NCBI RefSeq assembly: GCF_007679035.1
Contig: NZ_VEFR01000003.1
Span: 336,277-400,276, forward strand
Direction of reading: 5' to 3'
Length of the DNA: 64,000 nt
Origin: Agrococcus jejuensis
GTDB lineage: Bacteria > Actinomycetota > Actinomycetes > Actinomycetales > Microbacteriaceae
The translations under genes were made by a program, and so were the position numbers. Below the pieces are notes generated by a model, which searched no databases, was not told where the DNA came from, and saw nothing but the letters and a program-made list of their open reading frames with translations. Below are positions 15,734 through 25,152 of the stretch, piece after piece. Positions within the stretch are counted from its first letter, which is position 1, and every line of letters starts with the position of its first letter.

Positions 15734-17919
15734 GCGCGCCCACCGAGGCCGGGCAGCAGCGCTCGGCCACGCCCCGCGTGCCCAGATGGCTGCGCGCCGT
15801 CATCCCCGCCGTGCTCATCGTGGGCTGGATCGCCGCCCTCGGCGTCGGCGGGCCCACCTTCGGACGCCTCGACGAGGTCGTCGAGAACGACCAGGCGGCC
15901 TTCCTGCCGCAGTCGGCGGATGCGACGGCCGTGCAGGAGGCGCTGCCGGGGTTCCTCGGCGACGACCGCATCCCCGCCATCGTCGTGCTCGAGGGCGACG
16001 GGGCGCTCACCGACGAGCAGCTCGCCGACGCGCAGACCCTCGCCGAGCAGGTCGCCCAGGTCGACGGCGTCGTCGAGGCATCCCCGGCGATCCCGAGCGA
16101 CGACGGCGAGGCCGTGCAGATCGTCGCGATCGTCGACTCGAGCGAGTCCGAGGCGGTCGACGTGGCCGTCGAGGGCATCCGAGACCTGCTCGCCGAGGCG
16201 CCCGACGGCCTCACGGGCGCCGTGACCGGACCCGCGGGCTTCGCCGCCGACATCGCCGAGGCGTTCAGCGGCATCGACGGCATCCTGCTGCTCGTCGCGC
16301 TCGCGGCCGTGCTCGTGATCCTCGTCATCGTCTACCGCTCGCCGCTGCTGCCGCTCCTCGTGCTCCTCACGTCGGTCGCGGCGCTGTGCCTCGCGATCCT
16401 CGTCGTCTTCTCGCTCGCGAAGGCGGGCATCCTGCAGCTCTCGGGGCAGACGCAGGGCATCCTCTTCATCCTCGTCGTCGGCGCCGCCACCGACTACGCG
16501 CTGCTCTACACGGCCCGCTACCGCGAGGCGCTCGGACAGCATGCGAGGCGGTGGGATGCGACGGTCGCGGCGTGGAAGGGCTCGTTCGAGCCGATCCTCG
16601 CGTCGGGCGGCACGGTCATCGCGGGCCTGCTCTGCCTGCTGCTGTCGGACCTGCAGTCGAACCGCCAGCTCGGCCCCGTCGCCGCGATCGGCATCGCGAT
16701 GGCGCTGCTCGCCGGCCTGACGATGCTGCCCGCCCTGCTCTACGCCGTCGGCCGCGTCGCCTTCTGGCCCGTCGCCCCGCGGCACCACGGTGCCCATGAG
16801 CACGCGCCGACCCACGCCAAGGCCGAGAGGGCAGGGTTGTGGGGCCGCGTGGCCGGCCTCGTCGGTCGCCGACCGCGTCCCGTGTGGATCGTGACGGCGA
16901 TCGTGCTGGCCGCCGGCGCCGTGGGCATGACGCAGCTGCAGCCCGACGGCGTGCCGTCGAGCGAGTTCGTCGTGGGCGAGTCGCAGGCGCGCGACGGCCA
17001 GGCGGTGCTCTCCGACCACTTCCCGGGCGGCTCCGGCGCCCCCACGTACGTGCTCGCCGACGAGGGCGACGCCCAGGCCGTCGCCGACGTCGCCGGGGGC
17101 GTCGACGGCGTGGATGCGGTCGTGGCGACGAGCGAGGACGCGCCGGGCGGCACCGTGCCGATCGGCGACGACGCCGCCCCCATCCCGGGCATGCCGACGG
17201 GGGAGCCGCAGGTCGTCGACGGCCAGGTGCTGCTGCAGCTCACGCTCGACGTCGCACCCGACTCCGACGCTGCGCAGCAGACGGTGCGCGACCTGCGCGT
17301 CGCGCTCGCCGACGCCGACCTCGCCGACGCGCTCGTGGGCGGCACGACGGCGACGGCCGTCGACACGAACGACACCGCCATCCACGATCGCGCGCTCATC
17401 ATCCCGATCGTGCTCGCCGTGATCCTCGTGATCCTCGCGCTGCTGCTGCGGGCGATCGTCGCGCCGATCCTGCTCATCCTCACGACCGTGCTGTCGTTCG
17501 GCACGGCGCTGGGCGTCGCCGCCCTCATCCTGCACGCGATCGGGCGGGAGGCGATGGATCCGTCGGTGCCGCTGTTCGCGTTCGTGTTCCTCGTCGCGCT
17601 CGGGGTCGACTACAACATCTTCCTCATGACGCGCGTGCGCGAGGAGGCGCTGCGGCGCGGGCATCGCGAGGGCGTGCTCACGGGGCTGCGCGTGACGGGC
17701 AGCGTCATCACGTCGGCCGGCGTCGTGCTGGCCGCGACGTTCGCGGCGCTCGCGGTGATCCCCGTGCTGTTCCTGCTGCAGATCGCGATCATCGTGGCGC
17801 TCGGCGTGCTCATCGACACCGTGCTCGTGCGCTCGTTGCTCGTGCCGGCGCTCTCGCTCGAGATCGGGCGCGCGACGTGGTGGCCGTCGCGGCTGTCGAA
17901 GGCGGCGCCGGGGGACTGA
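15730..17919 (+). CDS. MMPL/RND-family transporter
   Basis: A 729-residue inner-membrane protein with two halves, each one helix, a large extracytoplasmic domain and a five-helix bundle: helices near 21-40 and 175-330, then 385-400 and 555-700. Motifs typical of MMPL proteins include GAATDYALLYTARYREAL (about 253-270) and the matching GVDYNIFLMTRVREEA in the second half; the Asp and Tyr of these are proton-relay residues in MmpL3-like proteins. It lacks the long C-terminal domain of MmpL3. Substrate could be a lipid or drug. It ends one base before the convergent PucR gene. Confidence 0.9.
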   Translation: MSAPTEAGQQRSATPRVPRWLRAVIPAVLIVGWIAALGVGGPTFGRLDEVVENDQAAFLPQSADATAVQEALPGFLGDDRIPAIVVLEGDGALTDEQLADAQTLAEQVAQVDGVVEASPAIPSDDGEAVQIVAIVDSSESEAVDVAVEGIRDLLAEAPDGLTGAVTGPAGFAADIAEAFSGIDGILLLVALAAVLVILVIVYRSPLLPLLVLLTSVAALCLAILVVFSLAKAGILQLSGQTQGILFILVVGAATDYALLYTARYREALGQHARRWDATVAAWKGSFEPILASGGTVIAGLLCLLLSDLQSNRQLGPVAAIGIAMALLAGLTMLPALLYAVGRVAFWPVAPRHHGAHEHAPTHAKAERAGLWGRVAGLVGRRPRPVWIVTAIVLAAGAVGMTQLQPDGVPSSEFVVGESQARDGQAVLSDHFPGGSGAPTYVLADEGDAQAVADVAGGVDGVDAVVATSEDAPGGTVPIGDDAAPIPGMPTGEPQVVDGQVLLQLTLDVAPDSDAAQQTVRDLRVALADADLADALVGGTTATAVDTNDTAIHDRALIIPIVLAVILVILALLLRAIVAPILLILTTVLSFGTALGVAALILHAIGREAMDPSVPLFAFVFLVALGVDYNIFLMTRVREEALRRGHREGVLTGLRVTGSVITSAGVVLAATFAALAVIPVLFLLQIAIIVALGVLIDTVLVRSLLVPALSLEIGRATWWPSRLSKAAPGD

Positions 17920-17920
17920 C

Positions 17921-19384
17921 CTACGGCGTCGCCGTCGCCTGCAGCCACGCCCACAGCGTCGCGCGGTCGGCGAACGCCTGCAGGTCGAGGCCCAGGGTGC
18001 GGCCGAGGGCGAGGATGCGGTCGCGCAGCGAGTGCCGGTGCATGCCGACGGCGCGGGCCGCGGCGTCCCACGCGCAGTCGTGCGCGAACCACTCGGCGGC
18101 GAGTGCGAGGGATGCGCGGCCCTCGTCGGTCGCGAGCAGGCCGCCGAGGTGCGCCTCGGCGGCGGCGCGCACGGCGTCGTCGCCCAGCAGGCCGAGCAGG
18201 CCGTCGTCGCCGGGGGAGAAGGTGGCGGATGCCGCTCCAGCGCGGCGCGCGCGGTCGAGCGCCGTCGTCGCCTGGGCCACGGCCGTCGCGGCGTGCTCCC
18301 ACGTGGTCGGCAGGCTCCAGCCGGCGGTGACGGCGCCGAGGGCGGCGACGACCGCCGCGCGATGGGCGTCGGAGGCGACGACGAGCGTGCGCCCGTCGCG
18401 CGCGGCGGCGAGGACGGGCATCGGCGCATCCGCCTCGATCGCCGTGGTCCCGTCGAGGGCGGCGACGACGACGGGCTCGGCGGGCAGCGTCTCGCCGACG
18501 CGCGCGAGCATCGCGGCCGACTGCGCGGCGCCGCCGGCCAGCGCGTGCTCGACGATCGCGGCCTCGAACGCCGCGACGCGGTCGCGCAGTCCCTGCGACG
18601 ACGCGAGCGCGAGGTCGAGCAGCGCCGCCGCCGTCGTCACGACCGATCGTGCCGGGGCGTCGAGCGCCTCGGTGCCTGCGAGCGCGAGCGCGCCGTGCAC
18701 GCGACCGGCGCCACCGAGCGACTGCACGAGCATCCACCCGCCGTCGTCGCGCTCGACGGTGCGCGCCGTGCGACGCCCGGTGCGCAGCGCCGCGCGCACC
18801 TGGTCGACGAGCGCGTCGTCGACGCTCGTCGTCGACGCAGCGCGCGTCCGTGCCCGGTCGTCGAGCAGCGCGACGTCGGCGTCGAGCTCGCGCGCGAGCG
18901 TGCGCACGACCGCAGCCGCGCCGTCGGGCCGGCTCGCGGCCGCGCCGATCGCCCGCTGCGCATCCGCCGCCCAGCGCTCGCGCGCCGCGCCCCGCTCGGC
19001 GTTCCAGCGGATGATCGCGAGGAACGACGTGTCGTACGGCACCTCGAACAGCGGCAGGTCGGCGGCGAGTGCCGCGTCGACGAGCGCGGGAGGCACCTCC
19101 GTCGCGTGCAGGCCCGTGCCGAAGCCGATGCCGAGCACGCCTGCGTCGGCGAGCGCGCGCACCCAGCGCGCCGCCGTGGTGTCGCCGCCGACGAGCTGCC
19201 TGCCGGTCGTGAGCAGCACGTGGTCGGGGGCGAGGAACGGCGTCGGGTCGGCGAGGTCGGAGCTCGCGATCCACGAGATCGGCCGTGCGCGCCGGTCGTC
19301 GCCGGCGACGACCTCGCGCAGCGCGAGCGAGGGCTCGGCGACGAGCGCCTCGACGGTCGCGAGCGTGGGCATGCGGGTGGCCAT
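17921..19384 (-). CDS. PucR family transcriptional regulator of GABA genes
   Basis: The 487-residue protein has an N-terminal PucR domain (about 10-130, with SDLADPTPFLAPDHVLLTTG) and a C-terminal helix-turn-helix of the PucR type (about 425-475: AWDAAARAVGMHRHSLRDRI). The middle is a GGDEF-like CdaR segment of low conservation. It is divergent from gabT-gabD, the classic arrangement for GabR/PucR activators that induce GABA catabolism. Two copies of GAAGGCAG lie between the genes and are candidate binding sites. The start at 19384 is chosen by homology of MPTLATVEALV; a second ATG is four codons inside. Confidence 0.88.
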   Translation of the reverse strand: MATRMPTLATVEALVAEPSLALREVVAGDDRRARPISWIASSDLADPTPFLAPDHVLLTTGRQLVGGDTTAARWVRALADAGVLGIGFGTGLHATEVPPALVDAALAADLPLFEVPYDTSFLAIIRWNAERGAARERWAADAQRAIGAAASRPDGAAAVVRTLARELDADVALLDDRARTRAASTTSVDDALVDQVRAALRTGRRTARTVERDDGGWMLVQSLGGAGRVHGALALAGTEALDAPARSVVTTAAALLDLALASSQGLRDRVAAFEAAIVEHALAGGAAQSAAMLARVGETLPAEPVVVAALDGTTAIEADAPMPVLAAARDGRTLVVASDAHRAAVVAALGAVTAGWSLPTTWEHAATAVAQATTALDRARRAGAASATFSPGDDGLLGLLGDDAVRAAAEAHLGGLLATDEGRASLALAAEWFAHDCAWDAAARAVGMHRHSLRDRILALGRTLGLDLQAFADRATLWAWLQATATP

Positions 19385-19400
19385 GCCGTCATCGTGCCAT

Positions 19401-19439
19401 GAAGGCAGCCACGCGGCATGCATCTGCCGAGAAGGCAGA
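19401..19439. promoter_or_regulatory. candidate PucR operator: direct repeats and inverted repeat
   Basis: GAAGGCAG occurs at 19401-19408 and 19431-19438, exactly 30 bases apart (about three helical turns). The second copy is also half of an inverted repeat TCTGCC-GAGAA-GGCAGA (19423-19439). The site is upstream of both divergent genes and just before the gabT -10 box. Confidence 0.5.
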
Positions 19440-19461
19440 CGTACGAGAGGGGTGCGCTGCA

Positions 19462-19467
19462 TACCGT
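19462..19467 (+). promoter_or_regulatory. -10 box of gabT
   Basis: TACCGT fits TANNNT. The transcript would start near 19474, with SD AGGAG (19488-19492) before the ATG at 19499. Confidence 0.45.
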
Positions 19468-19498
19468 GAGCAGCACCAGACCTCGACAGGAGCCCGCG

Positions 19499-20857
19499 AT
19501 GACGCTGCAGCACGCCCCCGCCCCCACCACCCCGCACGGCGGCCCGTCGCTGCCGCAGGAGCGTCGCCTCGTCACCGCGATCCCCGGTCCCGCATCCCAG
19601 GCGCTCATGGCGCGCAAGTCGGACGCCGTCGCACGCGGCGTCGGCATGACGATGCCCGTCTTCGTCGCTGCCGCCGGCGGCGGCGTGCTCGTGGACGTCG
19701 ACGGCAACTCGCTCATCGACCTCGGCTCGGGCATCGCGGTCACCTCGGTCGGCAACGCCGACCCCGGCGTGGTGGCGGCCGCATCCGCGCAGCTCGAGCA
19801 GTTCACGCACACGTGCTTCACCGTCACGGGCTACGAGGGCTACGTCGAGGTCGCCGAGGCGCTCAACCGCCTGACGCCCGGCGACTTCGCCAAGCGCACC
19901 GCACTGTTCAACTCGGGCGCGGAGGCCGTCGAGAACGCCGTGAAGATCGCCCGCTCGGCCACGCGCCGCTCGACGATCGTCGCCTTCGACCACGCGTACC
20001 ACGGCCGCACGAGCCTCACGATGGCCCTCACGGCCAAGTCGATGCCGTACAAGCGCGGCTTCGGCCCGTTCGGCGCCGAGGTGCACCGCGCGCCCATGTC
20101 GTACCCGTTCCGCGACGGGCTCTCGGGCGCCGAGGCCGCCCGCATCGCGATCGAGCGGATCGAGCGCCAGGTCGAGACCGACGAGATCGCCGCCGTCATC
20201 ATCGAGCCCATCCAGGGCGAGGGCGGCTTCGTCGTGCCCGCCGAGGGCTTCCTGCCGGCGCTCGCCGACTGGGCGCGTGCGCACGGGATCGTCGTGATCG
20301 CCGACGAGGTGCAGACGGGCTTCGCCCGCACCGGTGCGATGTTCGCCTCCGAGCACTTCGGCTTCGAGCCCGACCTCGTCGTCACCGCCAAGGGCCTCGC
20401 GGGCGGGCTGCCGCTCTCTGCCGTGACCGGGCGTGCCGAGATCATGGATGCCGCGCACGCCGGCGGGCTCGGCGGCACGTACGGCGGCAATCCCGTCGCC
20501 TGCGCCGCGGCGCTCGCGGCCATCGCCGCCTTCGAGGACGGCCTCGTCGACCGCGCCCGCGAGATCGAGGCCATCGCCCTCGAGCGCCTGCACGCGGCGC
20601 AGGCCGGCGACCCTCGCATCGGCGACGTGCGCGGACGCGGCGCCATGCTCGCCATCGAGCTCGTCGACGCCGCCACCGGCCGCCCCGACGCCGACCTCAC
20701 GAGGCGCGTCGCCGCCGCCGTGCACGCGCAGGGCGTCGTGCTGCTGACGTGCGGCACCGACGGCAACGTCGTGCGCCTCCTGCCGCCGCTCGCCATCGGC
20801 GACGATCTGCTGCGCGAGGCGCTCGACATCCTGTGCGCGGCCATCGCGAACGCCTGA
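19499..20857 (+). CDS. gabT: 4-aminobutyrate aminotransferase
   Basis: GabT moves the amino group of GABA to 2-oxoglutarate, giving succinate semialdehyde and glutamate; it uses PLP. The 452-residue protein has class-III aminotransferase motifs: FNSGAEAVENAVKIAR (about 138-153), YHGRTSLTMALT (about 167), IIEPIQGEGG (about 235), the PLP-contacting Asp in VIADEVQTGFARTG, and the PLP-binding Lys in VTAKGLAGGLPL (about 299). The start at 19499 follows AGGAG; the frame is open further upstream, but that part overlaps the promoter. gabD follows after about 50 bases and completes the route to succinate. Confidence 0.94.
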   Translation: MTLQHAPAPTTPHGGPSLPQERRLVTAIPGPASQALMARKSDAVARGVGMTMPVFVAAAGGGVLVDVDGNSLIDLGSGIAVTSVGNADPGVVAAASAQLEQFTHTCFTVTGYEGYVEVAEALNRLTPGDFAKRTALFNSGAEAVENAVKIARSATRRSTIVAFDHAYHGRTSLTMALTAKSMPYKRGFGPFGAEVHRAPMSYPFRDGLSGAEAARIAIERIERQVETDEIAAVIIEPIQGEGGFVVPAEGFLPALADWARAHGIVVIADEVQTGFARTGAMFASEHFGFEPDLVVTAKGLAGGLPLSAVTGRAEIMDAAHAGGLGGTYGGNPVACAAALAAIAAFEDGLVDRAREIEAIALERLHAAQAGDPRIGDVRGRGAMLAIELVDAATGRPDADLTRRVAAAVHAQGVVLLTCGTDGNVVRLLPPLAIGDDLLREALDILCAAIANA

Positions 20858-20877
20858 GCCGCACCCATCCATCCGCA

Positions 20878-20883
20878 TAGGCT
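20878..20883 (+). promoter_or_regulatory. -10 box before gabD
   Basis: TAGGCT in the gabT-gabD gap may give gabD its own transcript; SD GAAGGAG precedes the ATG at 20909. Confidence 0.4.
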
Positions 20884-20908
20884 GAAGACAGATCTGCGAA
20901 GGAGCATC

Positions 20909-22378
20909 ATGACGCACCACGACGAGACCGCGCTGCTCGAGGGCGTGCACGGCGCGCTGTACATCGACGGCGAGTGGGTCGCCGGCGAGGACGGCACGAT
21001 CGACGTGACCGACCCGTCGACGGGCGAGACCATCAAGACGATCGCGAACGGCTCGGTCGCCGACGGCGTGCGCGCGCTCGACGCCGCCGTCGCCGCGCAG
21101 GACGACTGGGCCCGCACGCCCGCCCGCGTGCGCGGCGAGATCCTGCGGAAGGCGTGGGAGCTGCTGCAGGAGCGCAAGGAGGACTTCGCGCTGCTCATGA
21201 CGCTCGAGATGGGCAAGCCGCTCGCCGAGGCGCGCGGCGAGGTCGCCTACGGCGGCGAGTTCCTGCGCTGGTTCTCGGAGGAGGCGGTGCGCATCGGCGG
21301 TCGCTACGCGCAGAACCCCGAGGGCACCGGGCAGATGATCGTCACGCACCGCCCCGTGGGCCCGTGCTACCTCATCACCCCGTGGAACTTCCCGCTCGCG
21401 ATGGCGACGCGCAAGATCGCCCCCGCGATCGCCGCGGGCTGCACGGCCGTCGTGAAGCCCGCCACGCTCACGCCGCTCACGACGCTCGCGTTCGCGCAGC
21501 TGCTCGAGGACGCCGGCCTGCCCAAGGGCGTCATCAACGTCGTCACGACGAGGAGCACCGGCGCGCTCACCGACCGCATCATGGCCGACGACCGCCTGCG
21601 CAAGGTCTCGTTCACGGGGTCGACCCCGGTGGGCGTCGGCCTGCTGAAGCAGGCTGCCGACAACGTGCTCAAGGCATCCATGGAGCTCGGCGGCAACGCC
21701 CCGTTCGTCGTGTTCGAGGATGCCGACCTCGACAAGGCCGTCGAGGGCGCGATGCTCGCGAAGTTCCGCAACATCGGCCAGGCGTGCACCGCCGCGAACC
21801 GCTTCATCGTGCACGAGTCGATCGCCGATGAGTTCTCGGCCCGCATCACCGCGAAGGTCCAGGCCATGAAGGTCGGCCGCGGCACCGAGGACGGCGTGCA
21901 GATCGGCCCGCTCGTCGAGCCGAAGGCCGTCGCGAACGCCGTGCGCCTCGTCGACGAGGCCGTCGCGGCCGGCGCCGTCGTCACGACGGGCGGCAAGGCC
22001 ATCGAGGGCGCCGGCTCGTTCTTCGAGCCGACGGTCATCGACCGCGTCTCGGCGGACATGTCGGTGTCGGTCGAGGAGATCTTCGGGCCCGTCGTCGGCA
22101 TCCAGCGCTTCTCGACCGAGGCCGAGGCGGTGTCGCTCGCGAACGCGACCGAGTACGGGCTCGTCGGCTACGTGTTCACGCAGGACGCGGCGCGCGGTCA
22201 GCGCATGATCGACCTGATCGACACGGGCATGATGGGCCTCAACGTGGGCGTCGTGTCGAACGCGGCCGGTCCGTTCGGCGGCGTGAAGCAGTCGGGCCTC
22301 GGGCGCGAGGGCGGGGCCGAGGGCATCTACGAGTACCTCGAGACGAAGTACACGCTCATGCCCAACCCCTACGCCTGA
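20909..22378 (+). CDS. gabD: succinate-semialdehyde dehydrogenase (NAD(P)+)
   Basis: This aldehyde dehydrogenase oxidises succinate semialdehyde to succinate, the second step of GABA catabolism. The 489-residue protein has the NAD-binding segment TPWNFPLAMATRKIAPA (about 157), FTGSTPVG (about 235), general base Glu259 in MELGGNAPF and catalytic Cys293 in NIGQACTAANRF, then the C-terminal EIFGPVVG and PFGGVKQSGLGREGG. All catalytic residues are present. Succinate feeds succinate dehydrogenase, whose genes are also in this window. Confidence 0.94.
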   Translation: MTHHDETALLEGVHGALYIDGEWVAGEDGTIDVTDPSTGETIKTIANGSVADGVRALDAAVAAQDDWARTPARVRGEILRKAWELLQERKEDFALLMTLEMGKPLAEARGEVAYGGEFLRWFSEEAVRIGGRYAQNPEGTGQMIVTHRPVGPCYLITPWNFPLAMATRKIAPAIAAGCTAVVKPATLTPLTTLAFAQLLEDAGLPKGVINVVTTRSTGALTDRIMADDRLRKVSFTGSTPVGVGLLKQAADNVLKASMELGGNAPFVVFEDADLDKAVEGAMLAKFRNIGQACTAANRFIVHESIADEFSARITAKVQAMKVGRGTEDGVQIGPLVEPKAVANAVRLVDEAVAAGAVVTTGGKAIEGAGSFFEPTVIDRVSADMSVSVEEIFGPVVGIQRFSTEAEAVSLANATEYGLVGYVFTQDAARGQRMIDLIDTGMMGLNVGVVSNAAGPFGGVKQSGLGREGGAEGIYEYLETKYTLMPNPYA

Positions 22379-22382
22379 TCCG

Positions 22383-23210
22383 ATGCGCGTCGACGACCTG
22401 CATCCGGAGGTCGTCGACGCCGTCGCCGCCTACCTGCGGGCTGCCGACCGGCTGCTGCCGGGTCGCGTCGTCGCGTGCGCGATCGCGGGATCCGTGGCGC
22501 TCGGCGCCTACCGCCCCGGTCGCAGCGACGTCGACCTGCTCGTCGTGCTCGGCGGCGGGTCGGTGCGCCGGGCCGACATGCGCGCGCTCCGCAGGCTGCA
22601 CCGCTCGCAGCTGCCGCGCCTGGCCGCCCGCGTCGTGCGCAGGCAGGGCCTGGCGTCGACGTGCGACGCGTCGTTCGTGCACGTGAGCGAGCTCACGCGT
22701 CCCGTCACCGCGATCCGTCCGATCGCCTCGCACACGGGCGAGCGGTTCGCGGTCGGGGAGGCGTTCGACGTGAACCCGGTCATGTGGCGGGAGCTCGTCG
22801 GCGGCGGCGTCGTCGTGCGCGGCGCACCGATCGCCACGTGGGGCCTCGACCCCGAGCCCGACCGGCTCGTCGCATGGAATCGCGCCAACCTCGACGGCTA
22901 CTGGCGCTCGGTGCGCGACCGGGCGGCGCGCCGTGCCGCGCCCATGACGGCGTCCGCCGTCGCATGGTGCGCGCTGGGGCCCGCTCGGCTTGACGCGACG
23001 ATCGTCACGAGCCGCATCCTCTCGAAGGACCAGGCGGGCGTCGTGGCCCTCGCGCGCTTCGCGGAGGCCGCAGGCATCGTCGACGTCGCGCTGGCGCACC
23101 TGCGCGGCGATCCCATCCCCGAGCAGCCGCCGCGCGCCGAGTGGCGCCGCCGCACCGTCGCGCTCATGTCGGCGATCCTCGACGCCTCCGCGGAGCCCTC
23201 CGACACGTGA
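22383..23210 (+). CDS. nucleotidyltransferase-domain protein, aminoglycoside-adenylyltransferase-like
   Basis: A 275-residue protein starting four bases after gabD. Residues 31-56 contain the polymerase-beta-type motif: IAGSVALGAYRPGRSDVDLL, with G-S and the metal-binding D-x-D. The C-terminal half is helical, with a segment (about 195-225, ending SRILSKDQAGVVALARF) that resembles the DUF4111 domain of AadA/ANT(9) enzymes. It may adenylylate an aminoglycoside or another small molecule, but sequence alone does not show the substrate or resistance. Its link to GABA catabolism is unexplained. It converges on the ABC exporter gene, 25 bases away. Confidence 0.75.
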   Translation: MRVDDLHPEVVDAVAAYLRAADRLLPGRVVACAIAGSVALGAYRPGRSDVDLLVVLGGGSVRRADMRALRRLHRSQLPRLAARVVRRQGLASTCDASFVHVSELTRPVTAIRPIASHTGERFAVGEAFDVNPVMWRELVGGGVVVRGAPIATWGLDPEPDRLVAWNRANLDGYWRSVRDRAARRAAPMTASAVAWCALGPARLDATIVTSRILSKDQAGVVALARFAEAAGIVDVALAHLRGDPIPEQPPRAEWRRRTVALMSAILDASAEPSDT

Positions 23211-23235
23211 CCGTGCGGGCGCCGGGCGGCGTCGC

Positions 23236-25074
23236 TCAGGCTGCGTCGGCAGGTACGAGCAGCTGGTGCTGCGCCAGCTCGCGGTAGAGCGGGCTGGAGG
23301 CGAGCAGCTCGGCGTGCGTGCCCGTGGCGGCGACGCGGCCCTGGTCGAGCACGACGATCTGGTCGGCCCCGACGACCGTCGACAGGCGATGCGCGATCAC
23401 GAGCAGCGTGCGGCCGGTCGCGACCTCGTCGATCGCACCCTGCAGCTGCGCCTCGTTGCGGCCGTCGAGGCTCGACGTCGACTCGTCGAGCAGCAGCAGC
23501 GCGGGTGCCGACAGCAGCGCGCGGGCGATCGCGAGCCGCTGGCGCTCGCCGCCCGACAGGCGCACGCCGCGCTCGCCGACGACCGCATCCAGCCCCTCGG
23601 GCGAGCGGTCGACGACCTCGCGCAGGTTCACGCGCCCCAGCACGTCGAGCAGGCGCTCGTCGGTCGCGTCGGGCGAGGCGAGCAGCAGGTTGTCGCGGAT
23701 GGTGCCGGCCAGCACGGGCGCATCCTGCTCGACGTAGCCGATGCCGGCGCGCAGCGCGCGGCGCTCGACCGAGCGGGCATCGCGACCGGCGATCACGATG
23801 CGCCCGGCCGTGGGGTCGTAGAAGCGCTCCACGAGCGCGAAGAGCGTCGACTTGCCTGCACCCGACGGGCCCACGATCGCCGTGCGCGTGCCGGGCGCGA
23901 CCGTGAACGACACGTCCTGCAGCACGATCGGCGACTCGAGGGGCGCATCCTCGTCGGCATCCGTCCCCTCGACCTCGCGGCGCGACCGCACGACCGACTC
24001 GGGATAGCGGAACGACACGCCCTCGAAGGCGACGGCGTCGCCCGTGGGCGTCTCGTCGACGGCGATGTCGCCGGCGTCCTCGGGCGCGAGGCGCACGATC
24101 TCCTGGATGCGGCCGAGGGCGCCGAGCGCCGTCGACACGGCCGTGACGGCGCCGATCATCTGGCCCAGCGGGAAGATCATGTATGACAGGAACATCAGGA
24201 AGCCCACGAGCGATGCGATCGGCAGCTCGCCCGTCGCCACGCGCAGGCCGCCGACGCCGATGACGACGAGGAACGCGACCTGCACGGCGACGCCGGCGAT
24301 CGGCACGACGAGCGCCGAGATGCGCGCGACGCGCACGCCGGCGCCGAACGCGGCCTCGCTGCGCTCGCCGACGACGGCGATCTCGCGGTCGGTCGCGTTC
24401 GAGGCGCGCACCGTGCGGACGGCGGAGATCGCGCGCTCGAGCGCGCTCGTGAGGTGGCCGACCTGCTCCTGGGCCTGCCGCGTCGCGCGCGTGAGCATCG
24501 GCATGACGACGAGCACCGCCGCGAACGCCACGACGACGACGAGCAGCGTGAGGCCGAAGAGCGCCGGGTCGATCACGAGCATCGCCACGATGGCGCCGAC
24601 GAACGTCAGCAGTCCGCCGACCGACTCCACGAGGCCCTGCGTCAGCACGGCTCGCAGCAGCGTGGTGTCGGACCCGACGCGCGAGACGAGGTCGCCCGTG
24701 CGGCGCTGGTCGAACTCCGCGATGGGCAGGTGCAGCAGGCGCGCGACGAGCTGCGTGCGCGTGCGCAGCACGACGTGCTCGCCGAGGATCTGCAGCAGGA
24801 AGTGCTGGAAGCCGCCGAGCGCGGCGTCGACGAGCACGAGCGTCACGAGCACCCACGGCAGCCAGGTCAGCGGCTCGGAGTCCTGCACGGCCGTGATGAT
24901 CTGCTGCACGAGCAGCGGCTGCACGAGGCTCGTGACGGCGCCGAGCACCGACAGCACGAGCGCCCCGGCCAGCAGTCCCCGCTTGGGGAAGAGGTAGGGG
25001 AGGAGCTCGCGGACGGAGGCCTTCGGGCCGTCGTCGTCCTTGGCTCGGCGCAGGAATCCTCGTCGCTCGCTCAT
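23236..25074 (-). CDS. ABC exporter half-transporter (fused permease-ATPase)
   Basis: A 612-residue type IV ABC exporter. The N-terminal half holds six transmembrane helices (about 30-320); the ATPase has Walker A GPSGAGKST (about 395), Q-loop GYVEQDAPVL, signature LSGGERQR, Walker B LLLLDESTSSLD and the H-loop AHRLSTV. An acidic insert just before the nucleotide-binding domain (around VEGTDADEDAPLE) is unusual. Such MsbA/LmrA-like proteins form homodimers that export lipids or drugs; the substrate is unknown. The ATG at 25074 has GGGAGG ten bases upstream; ATG at 25080 is possible. It stands alone, divergent from a second ABC system. Confidence 0.9.
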   Translation of the reverse strand: MSERRGFLRRAKDDDGPKASVRELLPYLFPKRGLLAGALVLSVLGAVTSLVQPLLVQQIITAVQDSEPLTWLPWVLVTLVLVDAALGGFQHFLLQILGEHVVLRTRTQLVARLLHLPIAEFDQRRTGDLVSRVGSDTTLLRAVLTQGLVESVGGLLTFVGAIVAMLVIDPALFGLTLLVVVVAFAAVLVVMPMLTRATRQAQEQVGHLTSALERAISAVRTVRASNATDREIAVVGERSEAAFGAGVRVARISALVVPIAGVAVQVAFLVVIGVGGLRVATGELPIASLVGFLMFLSYMIFPLGQMIGAVTAVSTALGALGRIQEIVRLAPEDAGDIAVDETPTGDAVAFEGVSFRYPESVVRSRREVEGTDADEDAPLESPIVLQDVSFTVAPGTRTAIVGPSGAGKSTLFALVERFYDPTAGRIVIAGRDARSVERRALRAGIGYVEQDAPVLAGTIRDNLLLASPDATDERLLDVLGRVNLREVVDRSPEGLDAVVGERGVRLSGGERQRLAIARALLSAPALLLLDESTSSLDGRNEAQLQGAIDEVATGRTLLVIAHRLSTVVGADQIVVLDQGRVAATGTHAELLASSPLYRELAQHQLLVPADAA

Positions 25075-25138
25075 CGGCATCCATCCTCCCACCGCGGGCA
25101 CGGCCTCCGACGCAGCGTGCGCTGTCGGAGGCCGGGGC

Positions 25139-25144
25139 TACAGT
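25139..25144 (+). promoter_or_regulatory. -10 box giving leaderless mRNA for the ABC-2 operon
   Basis: TACAGT ends 8 bases before the GTG at 25153; this favours 25153 over the GTG at 25147. Confidence 0.5.
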
Positions 25145-25152
25145 GAGTGCTC

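Noticed and set aside
15589..18429. 946-residue minus-strand frame over pncA, the MMPL gene and pucR
   Set aside because: Reads out of frame with pucR and is antisense to two supported genes; low-complexity Arg/His/Glu product.
17921..21814. Reading the whole 1297-residue minus-strand frame as one large protein
   Set aside because: Only the last 487 residues form a PucR protein. The upstream part is antisense to gabT and gabD.
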